From positions 1,054,001 through 1,118,000 of the forward strand of contig OZ024840.1 of the NCBI GenBank assembly GCA_964017145.1: a stretch of 64,000 bases of DNA, read 5' to 3'. The notes beneath the pieces were generated by a model. The model was not told the origin of the DNA. It ran no database searches and saw nothing but the letters and a program-made list of their open reading frames with translations. This stretch comes from Agrocybe praecox (taxonomy: Eukaryota; Basidiomycota; Agaricomycetes; Agaricales; Agrocybaceae). Of this stretch, positions 22,825 to 34,415 are shown in pieces (position 1 is the stretch's first letter; the number at the start of each line of letters is the position of its first letter). A program made the position numbers and the translations under genes.

Positions 22825-24221
22825 ATGCCTAAATTAGCCACAATTCCCATAGGAGCGGTGTCGGGTGAGGCTATTTTACCTCGTCGAGAATTACAGCAGG
22901 CTAAAAAACTCTTTTTTTAATAGGGTTAATTTTTACATTTCACTCGATGGCCATTTTGACCACTTTTACGAGGCTGTTCCACCGATATAGAACTCGCCGG
23001 CTCTGGTGGGATGATTTTTGGGCCCTGGTGGCTCTTTTGAGCGATGTTGGTGTCTCCGCGTTATATTTGGCCTTTTCTCTTAACTACAAGCCAACACGGA
23101 AACCGCAAGGTAGGTCGTGCTAGTTCCTTGCCCATACAATTTGCCAATCAGGACACATGAACATCATAATAGGTCCAAAGAGTACGGGCGTAGCCACGGC
23201 CTCGGCTATCGCAACACGATGGCTGACTTTGGTATTTTATACCAATACACTTTGGTGTGGTTTCCGTGTTTCTTATGGCAACTGCCTCTCCTAGTTCTAA
23301 TTTTTATGTATTGAATATAGGACCGCAAGGCTAACGGTTGCAGTAACAATTGTCAGGCTTCTCCCCGATGGACGAGCACGACGCGTAGCGAAAGGGGTGT
23401 CCATTATATTTGGACTCATGGTGGTGGCTATAATTCTTCAAAAGGTTGTGTCATGCATCCCCTTGCAAGCAAGCGTTCAAGCGTGTGCCTCGGTTAAGGG
23501 CTATAAGGCATTTACTGCGATCTTGGAACTTGTTTGTGAGTATCAACAATAGCTCTAATATTTCCCAATTCTCATTTTTCCATCCTCTTATCTTTAAAGC
23601 CGATGGTTTAGCAGACCTGTGGCTAATCTGCGCACCTGCCTATATTCTCCTAAAGATGAAGCTTCGGCGTTCAGTTAAGAAGCTGGTGCTCGCTATATTC
23701 CTGTGTGGAATTTTTACCTCTATGGCGAGCATTTCCCATGCCGTGTTTCTCTTCATAAATGCCCCTTTGTGGGTGATGTTTACGGCTCACGTACAGGTAT
23801 AAACGTCCAAAAACTTGGTGGTCTTGACATGATTTGATGACCTTTTCAATTCGCGCAGGTCACAGTAGCCATTATCGTCTCCAATTTACTCGTGGTGGTC
23901 ACAACTATTTATCGTGCTTTCATAAGTCGGTCGAACAGAGCTGGAGCTCAAAATACAACGAATGATCCCAGCAGCGAAGAAGGCTCATCCCTATCGACTA
24001 CTCGACTTACTGACCAGGATACTAATTACACGTTGGGCTCGTCAACAAGGCACACCACGACTGTTGAGCTTACCGATCTATCGCACTTGGGATCTACATT
24101 TGAAGAGACCGATGCTACTGGTATGTCGTACCCCACCACCGAGACGCCCGCTGCGCTTGAGTCGACGACTATCAGTTCGTTTTCGTACCCATCACATTTT
24201 AAAACACCACCTGCTGCTTGA
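22825..24221 (+). CDS. Seven-helix membrane protein, family copy F (duplicated pair with G)
   Basis: Exon 1 MPKLATIPIGAVS (ATG 22825) splices from G|GTGAGG to a TTTAATAG acceptor into GLIFTFHSMAILTTFTRLFH. Then come RTRRLWWDDFWALVALLSDV, SALYLAFSLNYKPTRKPQ, TNTLW|TARLTVAVTIVRLLPDGR, ARRVAKGVSIIFGLMVVAII, KGYKAFTAILELV, DLWLICAPAYILLKMKLRRS, LVLAIFLCGIFTSMASISHA and a last helix (IIVSNLLVVVTTIYRAF). The tail carries TTTVELTDLSHLGSTFEETD and ISSFSYPSHF before TGA. All exons are open and the splice sites look normal. It is the left-arm partner of 47950-49334; the two proteins are the closest pair in the family. Confidence 0.8.
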
Positions 24222-24408
24222 GTCTAGATCTAATACAACAACACTCTTTACATATATATTCATAACTTATATTTTGTCTACATACATATATACTTGACAT
24301 ATAGAATCGCGTTATATTTGGTTATCATTAGACGCCGGGTTGAGGCTATCAATATCTTAGGAACTTGGCACGCCACAGGTGAACGAGCATCTAATATAGA
24401 AAGCACAC

Positions 24409-24445
24409 GGCGCTATAGTGTAGTGGTTACCACTCGAGATTCTGA
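24409..24445 (+). pseudogene. tRNA-Gln 5'-half relic
   Basis: GGCGCTATAGTGTAGTGG, then TTACCACTCGAGATTCTGA, reproduces the acceptor 5' strand, D arm and anticodon 5' strand of the two intact genes. No pairing 3' anticodon strand, T arm or acceptor strand follows, so it cannot fold as a tRNA. Confidence 0.7.
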
Positions 24446-24674
24446 TGTCTGAGCGGACGAGGATGCAAGTCAAACGAAACTATCGAGATGTGATTCAGCT
24501 TTGGTCAAGCTACTGATTCCCTGCTCATCGGTTGGCATTTCAAGGCCGAGAGTTAACAATACACATTCAAGACTTTCATAACATTAAGCGCTCGAGTCTG
24601 GAAGTGCTAAATCGGTTGGGATGACATTGACAGGCCTGAGGAACCTCGAAACACGTGGTAGAAGACATTCAACA

Positions 24675-24770
24675 GGCGCTGTAGTGTAGTGGTTATCACT
24701 CGAGATTCTGATTAGGCCTCGTCGTGCTTGCTGACTTCTCGAAACCCAAGTTCGAATCTTGGCAGTGCCT
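24675..24770 (+). tRNA. tRNA-Gln(CUG) with intron, copy 1
   Basis: The acceptor strands GGCGCTG and CAGTGCC pair (one G-T) and are followed by discriminator T and an encoded CCA. The D arm is TAGTGTAGTGGTTATCAC, as in fungal tRNA-Gln. The anticodon stem is CGAGA/TCTCG with loop TTCTGA...T, giving anticodon CTG. A 24-nt intron at 24712-24735 lies after position 37. The T arm is CCAAG-TTCGAAT-CTTGG. Total 96 nt, 72 mature. Discriminator U fits Gln. Confidence 0.88.
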
Positions 24771-24887
24771 CCACTTTTTGATACGTTCAAAAAGGCCTTT
24801 CCCTAAACCATCAAACGAGTCCCACACGAGTGTGCGTGATAAATAATGAGCTAGAATTCAAACGGTCGTGGCGGAAGCTATTCAACA

Positions 24888-24983
24888 GGCGCTGTAGTGT
24901 AGTGGTTATCACTCGAGATTCTGATTAGGCCTAGTCGTGCTCGCTGACTTCTCGAAACCCAAGTTCGAATCTTGGCAGTGCCT
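24888..24983 (+). tRNA. tRNA-Gln(CUG) with intron, copy 2
   Basis: Near-identical to the gene 213 bp upstream, with all pairings and the CTG anticodon retained. Differences lie in the intron (CTAGTCGTGCTCG against CTCGTCGTGCTTG). The duplication unit includes the 5' flank (TTCAACA directly before the gene in both) and the 3' CCA. Confidence 0.88.
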
Positions 24984-25438
24984 CCATTTTTTGATACCCT
25001 TCGGCGGACCAGATCCGGTGGGATTCGAACCTCCCTCACGTTCGAAACCCAGTGCCTCCAATTTTCTGTCCCTTCTGAATCTCTCATTTAACTATGGGCA
25101 TTCTGTCCTGATTTTTCAACGCGCATCTCTGATAGCATTAATCCCGAGCTGACTGCGAGTGTGGAAATTTTTTTAGGCCCTTGGGCGCTTACTTGTTTTG
25201 GGTATATCCAGCAATTATCCGGTGTGGACTTCCTGTGATATGGTCCGTAATAAACAAAATCAATATTGCTCCATCATGTTTTTACTGCCCAAGTACTTTC
25301 CTTAGATCGCGCGGAAGCACGCGCGAGTACTACAGACGCGCATCGTGTTATTTGGTTTGGAGTGTCTTGCCAAACACCAGGAATGGAATGCAGCCTGTGC
25401 AGCTGGCTGCCACGTCTGGACTTTCTTGTCTGGCATCT

Positions 25439-25446
25439 TATAAAAG
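25439..25446 (+). promoter_or_regulatory. TATA box of GET2
   Basis: TATAAAAG, 44 bp upstream of the ATG at 25483. The same spacing is seen before the GMC oxidoreductase and the large helicase. Confidence 0.55.
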
Positions 25447-25482
25447 CCTGTGACTCCCTGTGGCGTTCTTACATCTCCCATA

Positions 25483-26699
25483 ATGTCTGCTGCAGCTCGT
25501 GCAGAAGCTCGTAGAAAGGCCATCCTTAGTCGTGGAACGGACAGGCTTGCCAAGCTCACAACGTCGGCGCGCGGTGAAGACGCTCCAGCATACCTTCATG
25601 ATGGTAAGCTTAGGAATTATCTTTGACTTTTTTCGTTAAATTCCTGGCTAAATAATATCTTATTCCCGGTAATTAGATCCACCTTTAGCAAATTTACCAA
25701 CTAGCAGTAATACGAGCAGCTTCCTCGGTGAGGAAAGCAGTAATATGCCGACACCTGCAGGGCCAAGTCATTCGCCGTCACCGAGTCCTCAGCCAGTAAG
25801 GAAGGGAACTACGCCTTCACGGAATGCAAATATATTCGAAAGTCTCGCATCTGGCAATGCGACAGATCCTTCTGTCTGGCTTCCGGAACAGCAACAACAG
25901 TTTATGCAAGCGCTAATGAACGCATCCGGAGGGTCTTTCCCTCAGACGTCACCGTTCGGAGAATCGAGAGATTCGTCTGCGCCTCCGATGGACAACCCAC
26001 TTGCTGCGCTTATGGGTCCCCAGATGGGTGCGGACGGGGCAGGCATCAATGGCATGTTTCCGCCTTTTGGACCAGGCATGGACGGGAAATTAAATCCTGT
26101 GGCCGTTGGGCCACCGAAGGAGAAAACAAAGCTGCAAAAACTCATGCCGCTACTTCACCTCGTTGCCATGTGGTGTCTCCTGACGTACTTTGTGCTGTGG
26201 GCTGAACCGTTGGCTTACACAGAGAGCGTTACGGAGGAGTTGGGCATGAACGCAGTGGGCATGTGGCGACGGTGGGCAAACCTGGGCCAGAAAAGCTCGC
26301 TTATCGAAAACACCGCCCGGAGATTTACAGTTCAGGTCGTTGTATGTATTTCTTTCTATGTTGTGTATCCACAAGTTCGATATTGACACTTTGTCATAGC
26401 CTTTCTTCTGGGCGTTTACAACTCTCCAAATTGTACTGCACTCGATGCGGATATTTTCTGGCTTTGTGAGTTGTAGACTCTTGTTGGCTCTTAATTTTCT
26501 GATGTTTTTCTAGGATTCCGTTCAGCCGCCGACGCTACTCGCGCTGGCTCTTCCCCATCTTCCCGCACCCATACCTTCTCTCATCATAAATTCGATGAAG
26601 TACATGCAAATGGGATCATTATTTTTAGATGACCTTTCGGGATTAGTTGTTGGGGTCGGGTTCATTATCTATTTCTCGGGTTGGCTGGTACAAAGTTAG
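25483..26699 (+). CDS. GET2: GET2-like subunit of the tail-anchored protein receptor
   Basis: Get2 (CAML in animals) with Get1 forms the ER receptor that takes tail-anchored proteins from Get3. The N-terminus MSAAARAEARRKAILSRGTD, RLAKLTTSARGED has the Arg-rich Get3-binding helix with the RGxxRLxKLT pattern of Get2 proteins. A long Ser/Pro/Met/Gly-rich disordered linker follows (25.7-26.1 kb). Three hydrophobic segments end the protein: LMPLLHLVAMWCLLTYFVLW, PFFWAFTTLQIVLHSMRIF, and LDDLSGLVVGVGFIIYFSGW before LVQS-TAG. Introns are at 25605 (GTAAGC), 26343 (GTATGT) and about 26467. The length and the N-terminal motif plus three helices match the family, though sequence conservation in Get2 is low. 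It is convergent with the ribosomal-protein gene, 206 bp away. Confidence 0.78.
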
Positions 26700-26905
26700 A
26701 TGCCCACTCTATTGCGATATATTCACCTACATTCCTACGACACGTTGTTTACTATGACCTTATTTCGACATTCTTCATGTTGCATTATTTAATCAACCAC
26801 CACAATGTCAAGTGCATGGCAGACGATAATTAATGGGTGCAAGTTGTGGAAAGTGGTCATAATTATAAGACAATTTTGAGATGGTGGAGAAGGTGGTATG
26901 GTATT

Positions 26906-27689
26906 TCAATTTGCCAATGGCGCTTGTGATTTAGCTGCAGCGGCTTTCTTCTCCCTCTGCTCTTTCCTCTTTGCGAGTTTGGCCAACCGGCTCTGCTTTA
27001 GCTTTTCCTGTCGGGCTTTAACTGTGGGGTTGGCCGCCAGGAATGCGTCCAGTGTTGGTAAGTCCTTCGATGACTCCGAAGCCTTCTTCGTACGTTTGGG
27101 TTGCGGGGCGTCTGGAAGTATTGCTGCGCCTGTCTTTTTGCAATCCGCGACGTGTCGTTTCCATAGGTCATCACCAGCTTTCTGCATAAGTTCGCGAAGT
27201 ATCGTTGACGAATACTTGTCTTGCATATCGACCTTTTCGACCTGGCCTGACTCTATATATAAGGCGTCGGAAGAAATATAAAGTTCATTTTCGAGATATA
27301 AAAGTAGATTTACGTAGATTTACGCACCAAACTCCACTTCCATCTCTGCTTTCCAACGCTCCTGCGGTGTTGTGTTTTCCTTATGAACTACGATATCCAT
27401 ATTTGGGTTTGCGAACCGAATTCGCGGTAGACTCTCGTCCACGAAGTGCCTAACGACCAAAAAAAACAGAGGGGCAGCATTCAGGTAAGTAACTCGACCC
27501 AGATGAGGACCTAAACGCGTGGGTTGGACAGAGCACTTACTGTGCCCCATAGTGATCCCTTTTCGCCGCAAGAGACAGCCGTAGTCGTTTTACGCCAGAA
27601 AGTGAGAGTTTCGGTTGAGCATTGAGTTGTGTAAGGATTCCCTTTAGACGTAGAACTCCGCTTGGTAGAGTTTCTAATCTTGGAGACAT
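26906..27689 (-). CDS. Mitochondrial ribosomal protein, L51/S25/CI-B8 domain (mS25/mL61-like)
   Basis: Predicted mitoribosome component in the matrix. The ATG at 27689 gives MSPRLETLPSGVLRLKGILT, QLNAQPKLSLSGVKRLRLSL, AAKRDHYGA, then a GTAAGTG intron of about 90 nt. Next is RHFVDESLPRIRFANPNMDI, VVHKENTTPQERW. The pattern 'ARxFxxxxLPRIRxxNPxxxI' is the core of the thioredoxin-like L51/S25/CI-B8 domain shared by mS25, mL43, mL61 (Mrp49) and a complex I subunit. After a second intron (27.31-27.23 kb) the third exon has a Lys/Arg-rich coiled tail (FLAANPTVKARQEKLKQSRL, AKLAKRKEQREKKAAAA). The C-terminal extension makes mS25 or a fungal L51-type protein more likely than complex I, but I cannot choose between mS25 and mL61. 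It is divergent from VPS27. Confidence 0.75.
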
Positions 27690-28103
27690 TTTGGAGGAAT
27701 AAATGAGCTGGACGATGGACGCAATGACACGCTCCGGGTTCCAGACCGAAATTTCTGAATTTGGCTCTGTTATTCCACCGGCATATGTCCGGCTGAATCT
27801 GGGGACGATAAAGGGTCATTATCGCAACATAATCTTCTTTTTAAATTATGGTCATGTCAGAGATATACATCAGGTTTAGGTTCAAGGATTATTCAGATTT
27901 TTGGTGACCTGAACTGCAATTTGTGCAGCGCAGTTCTTCGAGTCAGTGCCGGCTGTAATGTGATTAGTAAGCCGAGCCGCCGCAGCTTAGCACATCATCG
28001 TTGGCAGCAGAGCCAACTCGCACATATCCAGGACGCAAGCTTGACGAGATTCTTCTTTCATTATAACTTACATCTATACTACGAACCAATTCTCTAGTCT
28101 TTG
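27690..28103. other. Bidirectional promoter between the mitoribosomal gene and VPS27
   Basis: 414 bp between two divergent ATGs. No other feature was recognised; CAAT- and GC-type motifs occur but none is decisive. Confidence 0.45.
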
Positions 28104-30635
28104 ATGTCTGGCTTAGGCGCGTGGATTTGGGGGACATCTCAGCTCGATGACGCTATTGGTGAGTCCTGTCAAGGTTGCATCGGTTCTTGCTGACCAGGTT
28201 GGAAACAGACAAAGCCACATCTGAGCTCTTGCCAGCCGGTGGAGAGGACATCGCTCTTAATCTCGAAATATGTGACCAGATTCGTTCAAAGTCGGTGCCA
28301 GCGAAGGATGCTATGCGCGCTCTTAAACGCCGGCTGAATCACAAGAACCCAAACGTACAACTGCTTGCACTGAGCGTGAGTTGAGGTGTACCCATATCTC
28401 CTTGCTGCAAGTAACTGAATCCTCCCAGTTGACAGACATATGTATCAAGAACGGTGGTGATCTGTTTCTGAGCGAGATAGCTTCACGCGAGTTCATGGAT
28501 AACCTCGTCTCCATCTTGAAGATGCCGGCGCTGAATCATGATGTCAAAGAGACGATCCTTAGGATGACTCAGAACTGGAGTGTGGCTTTCGAAGGCAAAC
28601 CAGCTCTGAGCTATGTCGGCCAGGCCTATAAGAATTTGTTGAGCGAAGGTATGTCTTCTGCCCCACCCTGACTGTCTAGGCTATGACGCGATTACGGTCT
28701 ATCATAGGCTATAGATTCCCCCCAAAGGATATGGCCATTGCAAACTCTGCCATGGTTGACACAATGACTGCGCCTGAATGGATTGACTCGGAAGTCTGCC
28801 TTCGTTGTCGTACCGCGTTCTCTTTCACCAACAGGAAGCATCATTGTCGAAACTGTGGACAAGTGTTCGATCAGGCGTGTTCATCCAAAACTATGGCCTT
28901 GCCTCACTTCGGTATTACGCAAGAGGTCAGGGTGTGCGATACATGTTATAACAAGCTTACGAAGAAAGCAGAGAAGGCGTAAGCAGCTCGTTAACATGTT
29001 CATGATCCTATTCTAATTAACAATATCCAGTGACAAGGGACACCGCCACTCTACTAGCTTGCATGGGCATCGTCACCGCAGCGCTCGTGAATTGGCAGAT
29101 GCTGAGCTTCAAAGAGCTATCCAACTTTCTCTCCAAGAAGTCAACGGCTCCCGCTCTGGTTACGCGCCTTCCCAGCCATCTCCTTCGAAGTGGGGATATT
29201 CTGAGCCACCCATCGTCGACCGCAGCACGTACCCATCAGACAGGAAGACTGCTGTCGCCGATGACGATGACGATCCGGATTTGAAAGCTGCTATCGAAGC
29301 CAGTCTGCGTGAAGCCAATGCACCTAAACCAAGTGCTCCTGTTGTTGTAGAAACGCCAAGAATAGAGGAAACTCCGTACCCCTACGGAGGCACTGGTTAT
29401 TCGCAATCGTACCCTTCTGCCGTCAATCAACCTACTCTACCCAAAATCCCCAATTACGATCTGGAACCTCTTGAAGCTGATGCCATCCTTACGTTTAATC
29501 AAACTGTCGAACAAGTTCAGGCTCAAGGAGGAAAGGATCTGTCGCGGTACCCTGCTGTTACTGAGTTATACGATAAAGCGAATGGTTTGAGGCCAAAATT
29601 AGCTTTGAGTCTGGATGATGCAGGACGGAAAGAACGTATGTGTGGCTCTATACCTCTCCCAAGAAATTAATGCTGATTAAAGATATAGAAATGTTGACTG
29701 ATATGCACGAACAACTGTCGCAGGCGGTGAAGTTATATGATCAAATATTATCGCAGCAAGTGTCTCAACCGAGATGGCGTCAACCCCAGCAGGCTACCAG
29801 TCCCAGTTATGCGCCAAATGGATACGGTCAATGGGCACCACAGCAAACCTCTTATCAAGCCCAACAGGAACCTCAGAGAGAACCGCTGTCACCCCGGATG
29901 AGTTACGCTGTTCCTCCTCCCGTTCAGCAACAACAAACAGGACAACAATACTATTCGCAAGCCCCGCCTCAGCACCAGCAACAGCAATCACAATTCACTC
30001 AACATCAACTGTCACCTGTCTCTGTCCCATCTCAGCAATCACCCCAGTACGCCCAACCCTCCCAATCACAGTACCAACAATTTGCTGCTGCTCCTGCTTC
30101 GTATAGCACTGCTCCTGCAGCTTCCTCATCAATACAGTCCCCGCCTCCCGTTAGCATCCTACCACAGTCACCCCCACCTATTTCCCAATACCAACCTCCT
30201 ACTCCTCAGGCTCCCGCCCCCGTCCCTGTTCCTGCTCAACCCAGCCAACCATCGCTTCCGCCATCCCTCAACCGTCACAACTCAACCGTCGTGTATTCAC
30301 CTCCCTCGTCGTCTTCTCATCTGACAAGGAGCAACACAATTCTCTCCCAACCGCCCGTTCAATACCAGCAGCAGTATCAGAATCAAGTCCAGAATCAGCA
30401 ATACCACCAGCAACAACAACAACCACAGCATCAGCAACAAATCTCTCACGCACCGTCCGCCCCGCCTGCCCACCTCCCTCAGTTCCCTGCCGTCCCTGTG
30501 GATCCTGCCCTGCCCCAGTTCCCTGCCGTCCCGACTAGTACGCCCCAGCCGGCGTCGGTGTATTCGGCATATGGTTCTTCGCCTGGCTTCGAACATAAGG
30601 AAGAGAGGAAGGAGGCTTTGTTGATTGATTTATAG
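28104..30635 (+). CDS. VPS27: ESCRT-0 subunit VPS27 (VHS-FYVE-UIM)
   Basis: Vps27 (HRS) recruits ESCRT machinery to endosomes by binding PI3P and ubiquitinated cargo. The ATG at 28104 ([18 protein letters not shown]) is followed by an intron and the VHS domain ([54 protein letters not shown]). The FYVE zinc finger (28.78-28.95 kb) shows [17 protein letters not shown] and VCDTCY with eight zinc-binding Cys/His and the R(K)HHCR PI3P pocket. Two UIMs follow: [17 protein letters not shown] and [15 protein letters not shown]. The coiled segment [20 protein letters not shown] fits the Hse1-binding core. The last third is a Gln/Pro/Ser-rich tail (29.77-30.6 kb) with many QQ and PP runs, ending in ALLIDL, a clathrin-box-like end as in yeast Vps27. 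No interruption was seen. Confidence 0.92.
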
Positions 30636-30972
30636 ATACAACTTTGCGGCGCGTGTGTATTTTTTGTTTCGTTTTGTAGTTGTTTCTTTCTTGTACAACT
30701 TGTATAAACAATGTTATTTTCCTCGACTTATTGTCATACTCGCGGATGTGTTTATATTGTTATGGGACGGTTTATTCGCTTGAATAATTTTGATTTTTAA
30801 TGTGGATGGGGATAATTGATTATGCATAGAAGTTTCGCAGAAGACCGCCAGAACTAATTAATGTGTAGTATCTAAGAATTTTCCAGGAAAGCCTATAATT
30901 CCATTCTGTTCGTGGGATACAGATAATACGTATACGGTTATCGTCCTAAGAACATTTTATCATATCTACAAA
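30636..30972. other. Intergenic VPS27 to dioxygenase relic
   Basis: AT-rich 3' flanks of two convergent genes. Nothing else recognised. Confidence 0.5.
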
Positions 30973-32290
30973 TTAAGCAGTAGTGGAAGCGGGAGCTTCA
31001 GAGGAAGAGGTTGGGGCAGAGGTGAAAGAACCGCTGAGGGAGCCGCTAGGAGGGAGGAAAATACCGCTGGCGGAACCGCTAGGAATGGAGCCGCTAGGAG
31101 AGAGGCCTTCACCAGGACCACCGGCACCTCCAGTACTGGAGTTGGCGACGCCGCCGTTCTCAGTCCAGTAAGCGGCGGGTTCGGGGTCGTACGAGGCGGT
31201 GGTGTTGATGCCGATGGTGATCCAGGCGAGGATACCGTCGGCGGGCTTCCGGCCGAGCCAGACGTAGTTCAGCACAGGGTCGACTTGTGCAGATTCTTCG
31301 GACATGATGGTGTCTTCTTCGTTGAGAAGCAGAGTCTGCGTGTTGTTCACGTAGGGTTGGACTTTTTCGACTTCGGTAATTAGGTCTTGGTCAAAGAATA
31401 TCTTGAGAAGGAGATATCGTGAGTATGTTTTTTATAAATATTATAGTTAAGAGAATATGTACCTGGCCGACGTGCGAGACGTTTCCGCCGATGAGGGTGC
31501 CGTTTCTGGCGACGGTGGCATTAACAGCGGCAAGGACATGGATGTGGGTGCTACGTCCGGTGTAGTGGCCGGGGAAGATGGTCTTCAGGCAACACCGTCG
31601 CGGTTAGTCTTGGTGATTTCACGGGTGAAAGTGGTGTTCTAACGTAGAAAGAAACGTATATTAGCACCGTATATTAGCACTGGGCGAAATACGTCACTTT
31701 ACAGAACAGAAAATGTACTGACGATGTTGGTGAGGTCGTCCTGGTTTCCATTTCCGTTAGCGACGATGCCGGAGTAGACACCGGTGGAGTTGGCTGGCAC
31801 ATCGGTGAGTCAGTGTACCGTTTAACACGCAGAGGAATCGGTATTAAGCTTACCGTGCCATGATATCTCTGGCGGGCTTGCAGGTGGTGGTATCGATGAT
31901 TTGGTAGTCAATGTAGAGAGGTACACCCTTCTCCCGTTAGGTGATGTCGTAGCGGATGAGTTCTCCTTCGACGTCTATTGAATTAAGAATGAATTACAGA
32001 ATATTTGGGAGTTTAATAAAAACGCACAGTAAGGACCTTGAGTGGTCTCTGGCTGGAGAACGCACTGGAGCTCTCCAGTGAAGACGTCCTTGCTTGGGCC
32101 GAGTAGCGAGAGATGCGTCTTGTTCGAGTGATGGGTGGTGTTCAAGACGGTCTCAAAGTCGCGCTTGTCGAGGTACTCGCGCGTAGGAAGACCGCGCTCT
32201 TCACGAAGGGTTTTGACAAGTGCTGCACGACGAGCAACAGCAGCTGCTTCGTGTCCACGAGCGTACAAAGACGGGCCCATAGCCAAATCC
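30973..32290 (-). pseudogene. Secreted intradiol ring-cleavage dioxygenase-like pseudogene
   Basis: Resembles extracellular fungal intradiol (catechol/protocatechuate-type) dioxygenases. Recognisable pieces on the minus strand, in order: HEAAAVARRAALVKTLREE, FETVLNTTHHSNKTHLSLLG, LQCVLQPETTQGPY, then DVEGELIRYDIT, GVPLYIDYQIIDTTTCKP, ANSTGVYSGIVANGNGNQDD, NTTFTREITKTNRDGV, KTIFPGHYTGRSTHIHVL, and a Gly/Ser-rich C-terminus to the stop at 30973. Breaks: an in-frame TAA after YDIT (near 31938), a frame change and likely deletion just before the WHANSTG active-site region (near 31862), and a 1-nt frame change between GVA and KTIFPGHY (near 31590). No convincing signal-peptide exon was found upstream of 32290. 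Catalysis would need the lost continuous Tyr/His iron-ligand region. Confidence 0.82.
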
Positions 32291-34349
32291 ATCTTGCTTT
32301 GACTACAACCGCCACCTTTCGAGGCTGCTCGACGCTCTTACGAGCTCAGCTACACCATCCAGCTGCATTCTGGACTGCTTCATCAGGAGTCTTGAATACA
32401 CGAGCCCATGATGTACATCCCATGCGTCAAGTATCCAAAGTTGGAGGCTTCGCCAGAGGATGTTCTTCTTCTCCGTAACAGCGTACATTTATTAAGCCTC
32501 CTAATGTGAGGCTCACGGTGTGTAGTCCAAGTCGTCCGCGCCAGGTACGGCCCAGTCCATGAAATTTCCCTTCAAAACAAAGCGACATTTCTGCAGGTAC
32601 TGGTAAGCCCTGTTGAGAGCTTGATTGTTGAGTTGACTGAAGGGACGGTTGGTGAAAGAGAGAAGGAGGATGAATATACAAGCGTTAGCTCAATGAATTC
32701 AAGGCCTGGATTTGATTTTAAAAATTTCTTGTGAAGGCGCTCACGTGCCGCAGTAATTGCTTGATTAGAATCTAGATTGATCCTTCGCAAGGTCCTAGTG
32801 CCTGAGCGGGCGTTCGCCGTTCAGCAATCGAGTATAAGTGCTCCGGTATATGTTTTAGAGATAATCCACTTTACGCGAGGATGGGACAAACTTTCGATGG
32901 TTTGTGGGTAAAATTTGACGTGCTTCAGCACGGGGCATGCTTCCAGGAGCACCCCCATGTTGACGGAATATTTCCATGTCATGTACAGAAAGAAAGCACG
33001 GGAGTTGGGACGGTTTGTCTGTAATACTCGTTGAATTCCAGGCGGGAGATCCTCCAGTCGCAGGCGGCATCGAGGCTAGAGAGTCGAACTGCGCTCTTGA
33101 CGAATTTGAAATGGAGTTCCTGGAGCCACGGGAAGTCGGCTTTGAAGCACGGGGGTATTACTGTTTCTTGATATGGAAATATCGTAGGTCATGAAAACCG
33201 TAATGGTGTTCTCTCTGGAATTGTCTTGAGGACCTGATGAGACGGTTTGCACAGTACGCTTAAAAGAGTACTCGTGAGAGGTAAAATGAAAACTGTCTTT
33301 AGAAGAGGAAAATAATCGGGATCATGATAGAAATTGAACGCGTTGACGCGGCTGCACGGATGGCAAGAACTTAGAATTCTGAGCGTATAGATCTAGTCTA
33401 ATATAGATCGCTTATCGATACAGGAAAACGATCTCCTCAAATGGGAAAAAGGTGGCTGGCAAAAACAAGAGTTGGTGCCTCATGTCTTTCGTGGGCATGT
33501 ACAAACATGCACAATTTCATCATATATAAGAAATCGCAATTCAATTCTTTCCTCCCCACTCTTTCTTTCTTCCCTTCCACAGCCATGAAGGGCATCCTCC
33601 TCAGGAATTTTACCATCTCACTATTGAGCGATCTACATCTATACAACCGTTGTATCCATCGATAGTCATCATCGATAAAGACCTCGTCTTCATCAACATC
33701 GCCTGACGCAAACCAGAATATGCAACGTGTCCATATCCATCCAAACAGCTTCGAATATGCAGCACCGCTTCCACCAGACAGATGACTGTGCGGCCGGTGA
33801 CCCAAGCCGGGAAGTCTGTCTGGCTCTGGCATTCGTAACGTGGACGACCTGGGATTCGCAGGACTCGCACTCTTATCTGGATGTGTCCCCTCCATCAAGG
33901 CAAGGCTCGTAGTTGAGAGTCGCTATAGAACATCTTGAACACTGCCCCGATGGATCGCTGACGGGTAAGACGGGGTCTCTATCATTCGCGTGTCACCACC
34001 CTACGAGTCTTGGAGGGTGAGCATTGAAGCTGGATGGAATGGAATGAATTGTTGCACTCTGGCCAGGTCTACGATGTTTATTCAAAAGTGAGTCTACAGT
34101 GCCCTGAGCGACTATTGTCCTGTGTACTCAAGTATCTCTCTCAGGGAGTCAGACGTATACCCCGCTCTGTATCATCAGCTAAGATCTCTATGCCTCTTGT
34201 CCCTTTACTGATCTTATACTTTTAGCACTACATCAAGTGACTAGTACAATACATATCTAATAGTTGTATCGTCCAGTGGCAACCGGTTGACCGACTCTCG
34301 CCAAGCTCGATCCCGTTCATTCGAGGTAAGCTGCTTGATTTTCTAGAAC
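32291..34349. other. Intergenic, no gene identified
   Basis: Several short open stretches (for example minus strand near 32.43-32.68, 32.86-33.07 and 33.44-33.90 kb) have no recognisable domain, no consistent codon bias and no ATG in context. This may be decayed coding sequence upstream of the dioxygenase relic. Confidence 0.4.
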
Positions 34350-34415
34350 TATGGCTGCCGTATGGCTGCCCGATCGCACAAAAAATACTTTTGAGATATA
34401 TACATAGTTGGCTGT

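Larger units (their letters stand above)
21416..24320. repeat. Left arm of a ~2.9-kb inverted segmental duplication
   Basis: The sequence from the last exon of copy E through the short ORF at 22036 and copy F to ATATTTGGTT near 24320 recurs in reverse orientation at 47850-50860. Matching landmarks are the tail of copy E and its SSGQSQA end, CTCAAAGACTTGGCTG near 21880 (reversed near 50390), the CACGTTAGTCGCCCACG segment near 22098, the whole receptor-like gene, and the 3' flank ending GATTCTATATG reversed. The arms are clearly diverged, with indels between genes. Confidence 0.85.
24321..25482. other. tRNA-rich intergenic region
   Basis: It starts where the inverted duplication ends. It contains two tRNA-Gln genes, a 5' tRNA relic (24409-24445), and a 3' tRNA-like relic near 25010-25060 (GATTCGAACCTCC and CAGTGCCTCCA pieces). 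From 25.09 to 25.43 kb I see nothing but the GET2 promoter. Confidence 0.5.

Noticed and set aside
30268..30596. Minus-strand open frames within the VPS27 tail
   Set aside because: They mirror the CAG/CCN-rich plus-strand tail and have no independent features.
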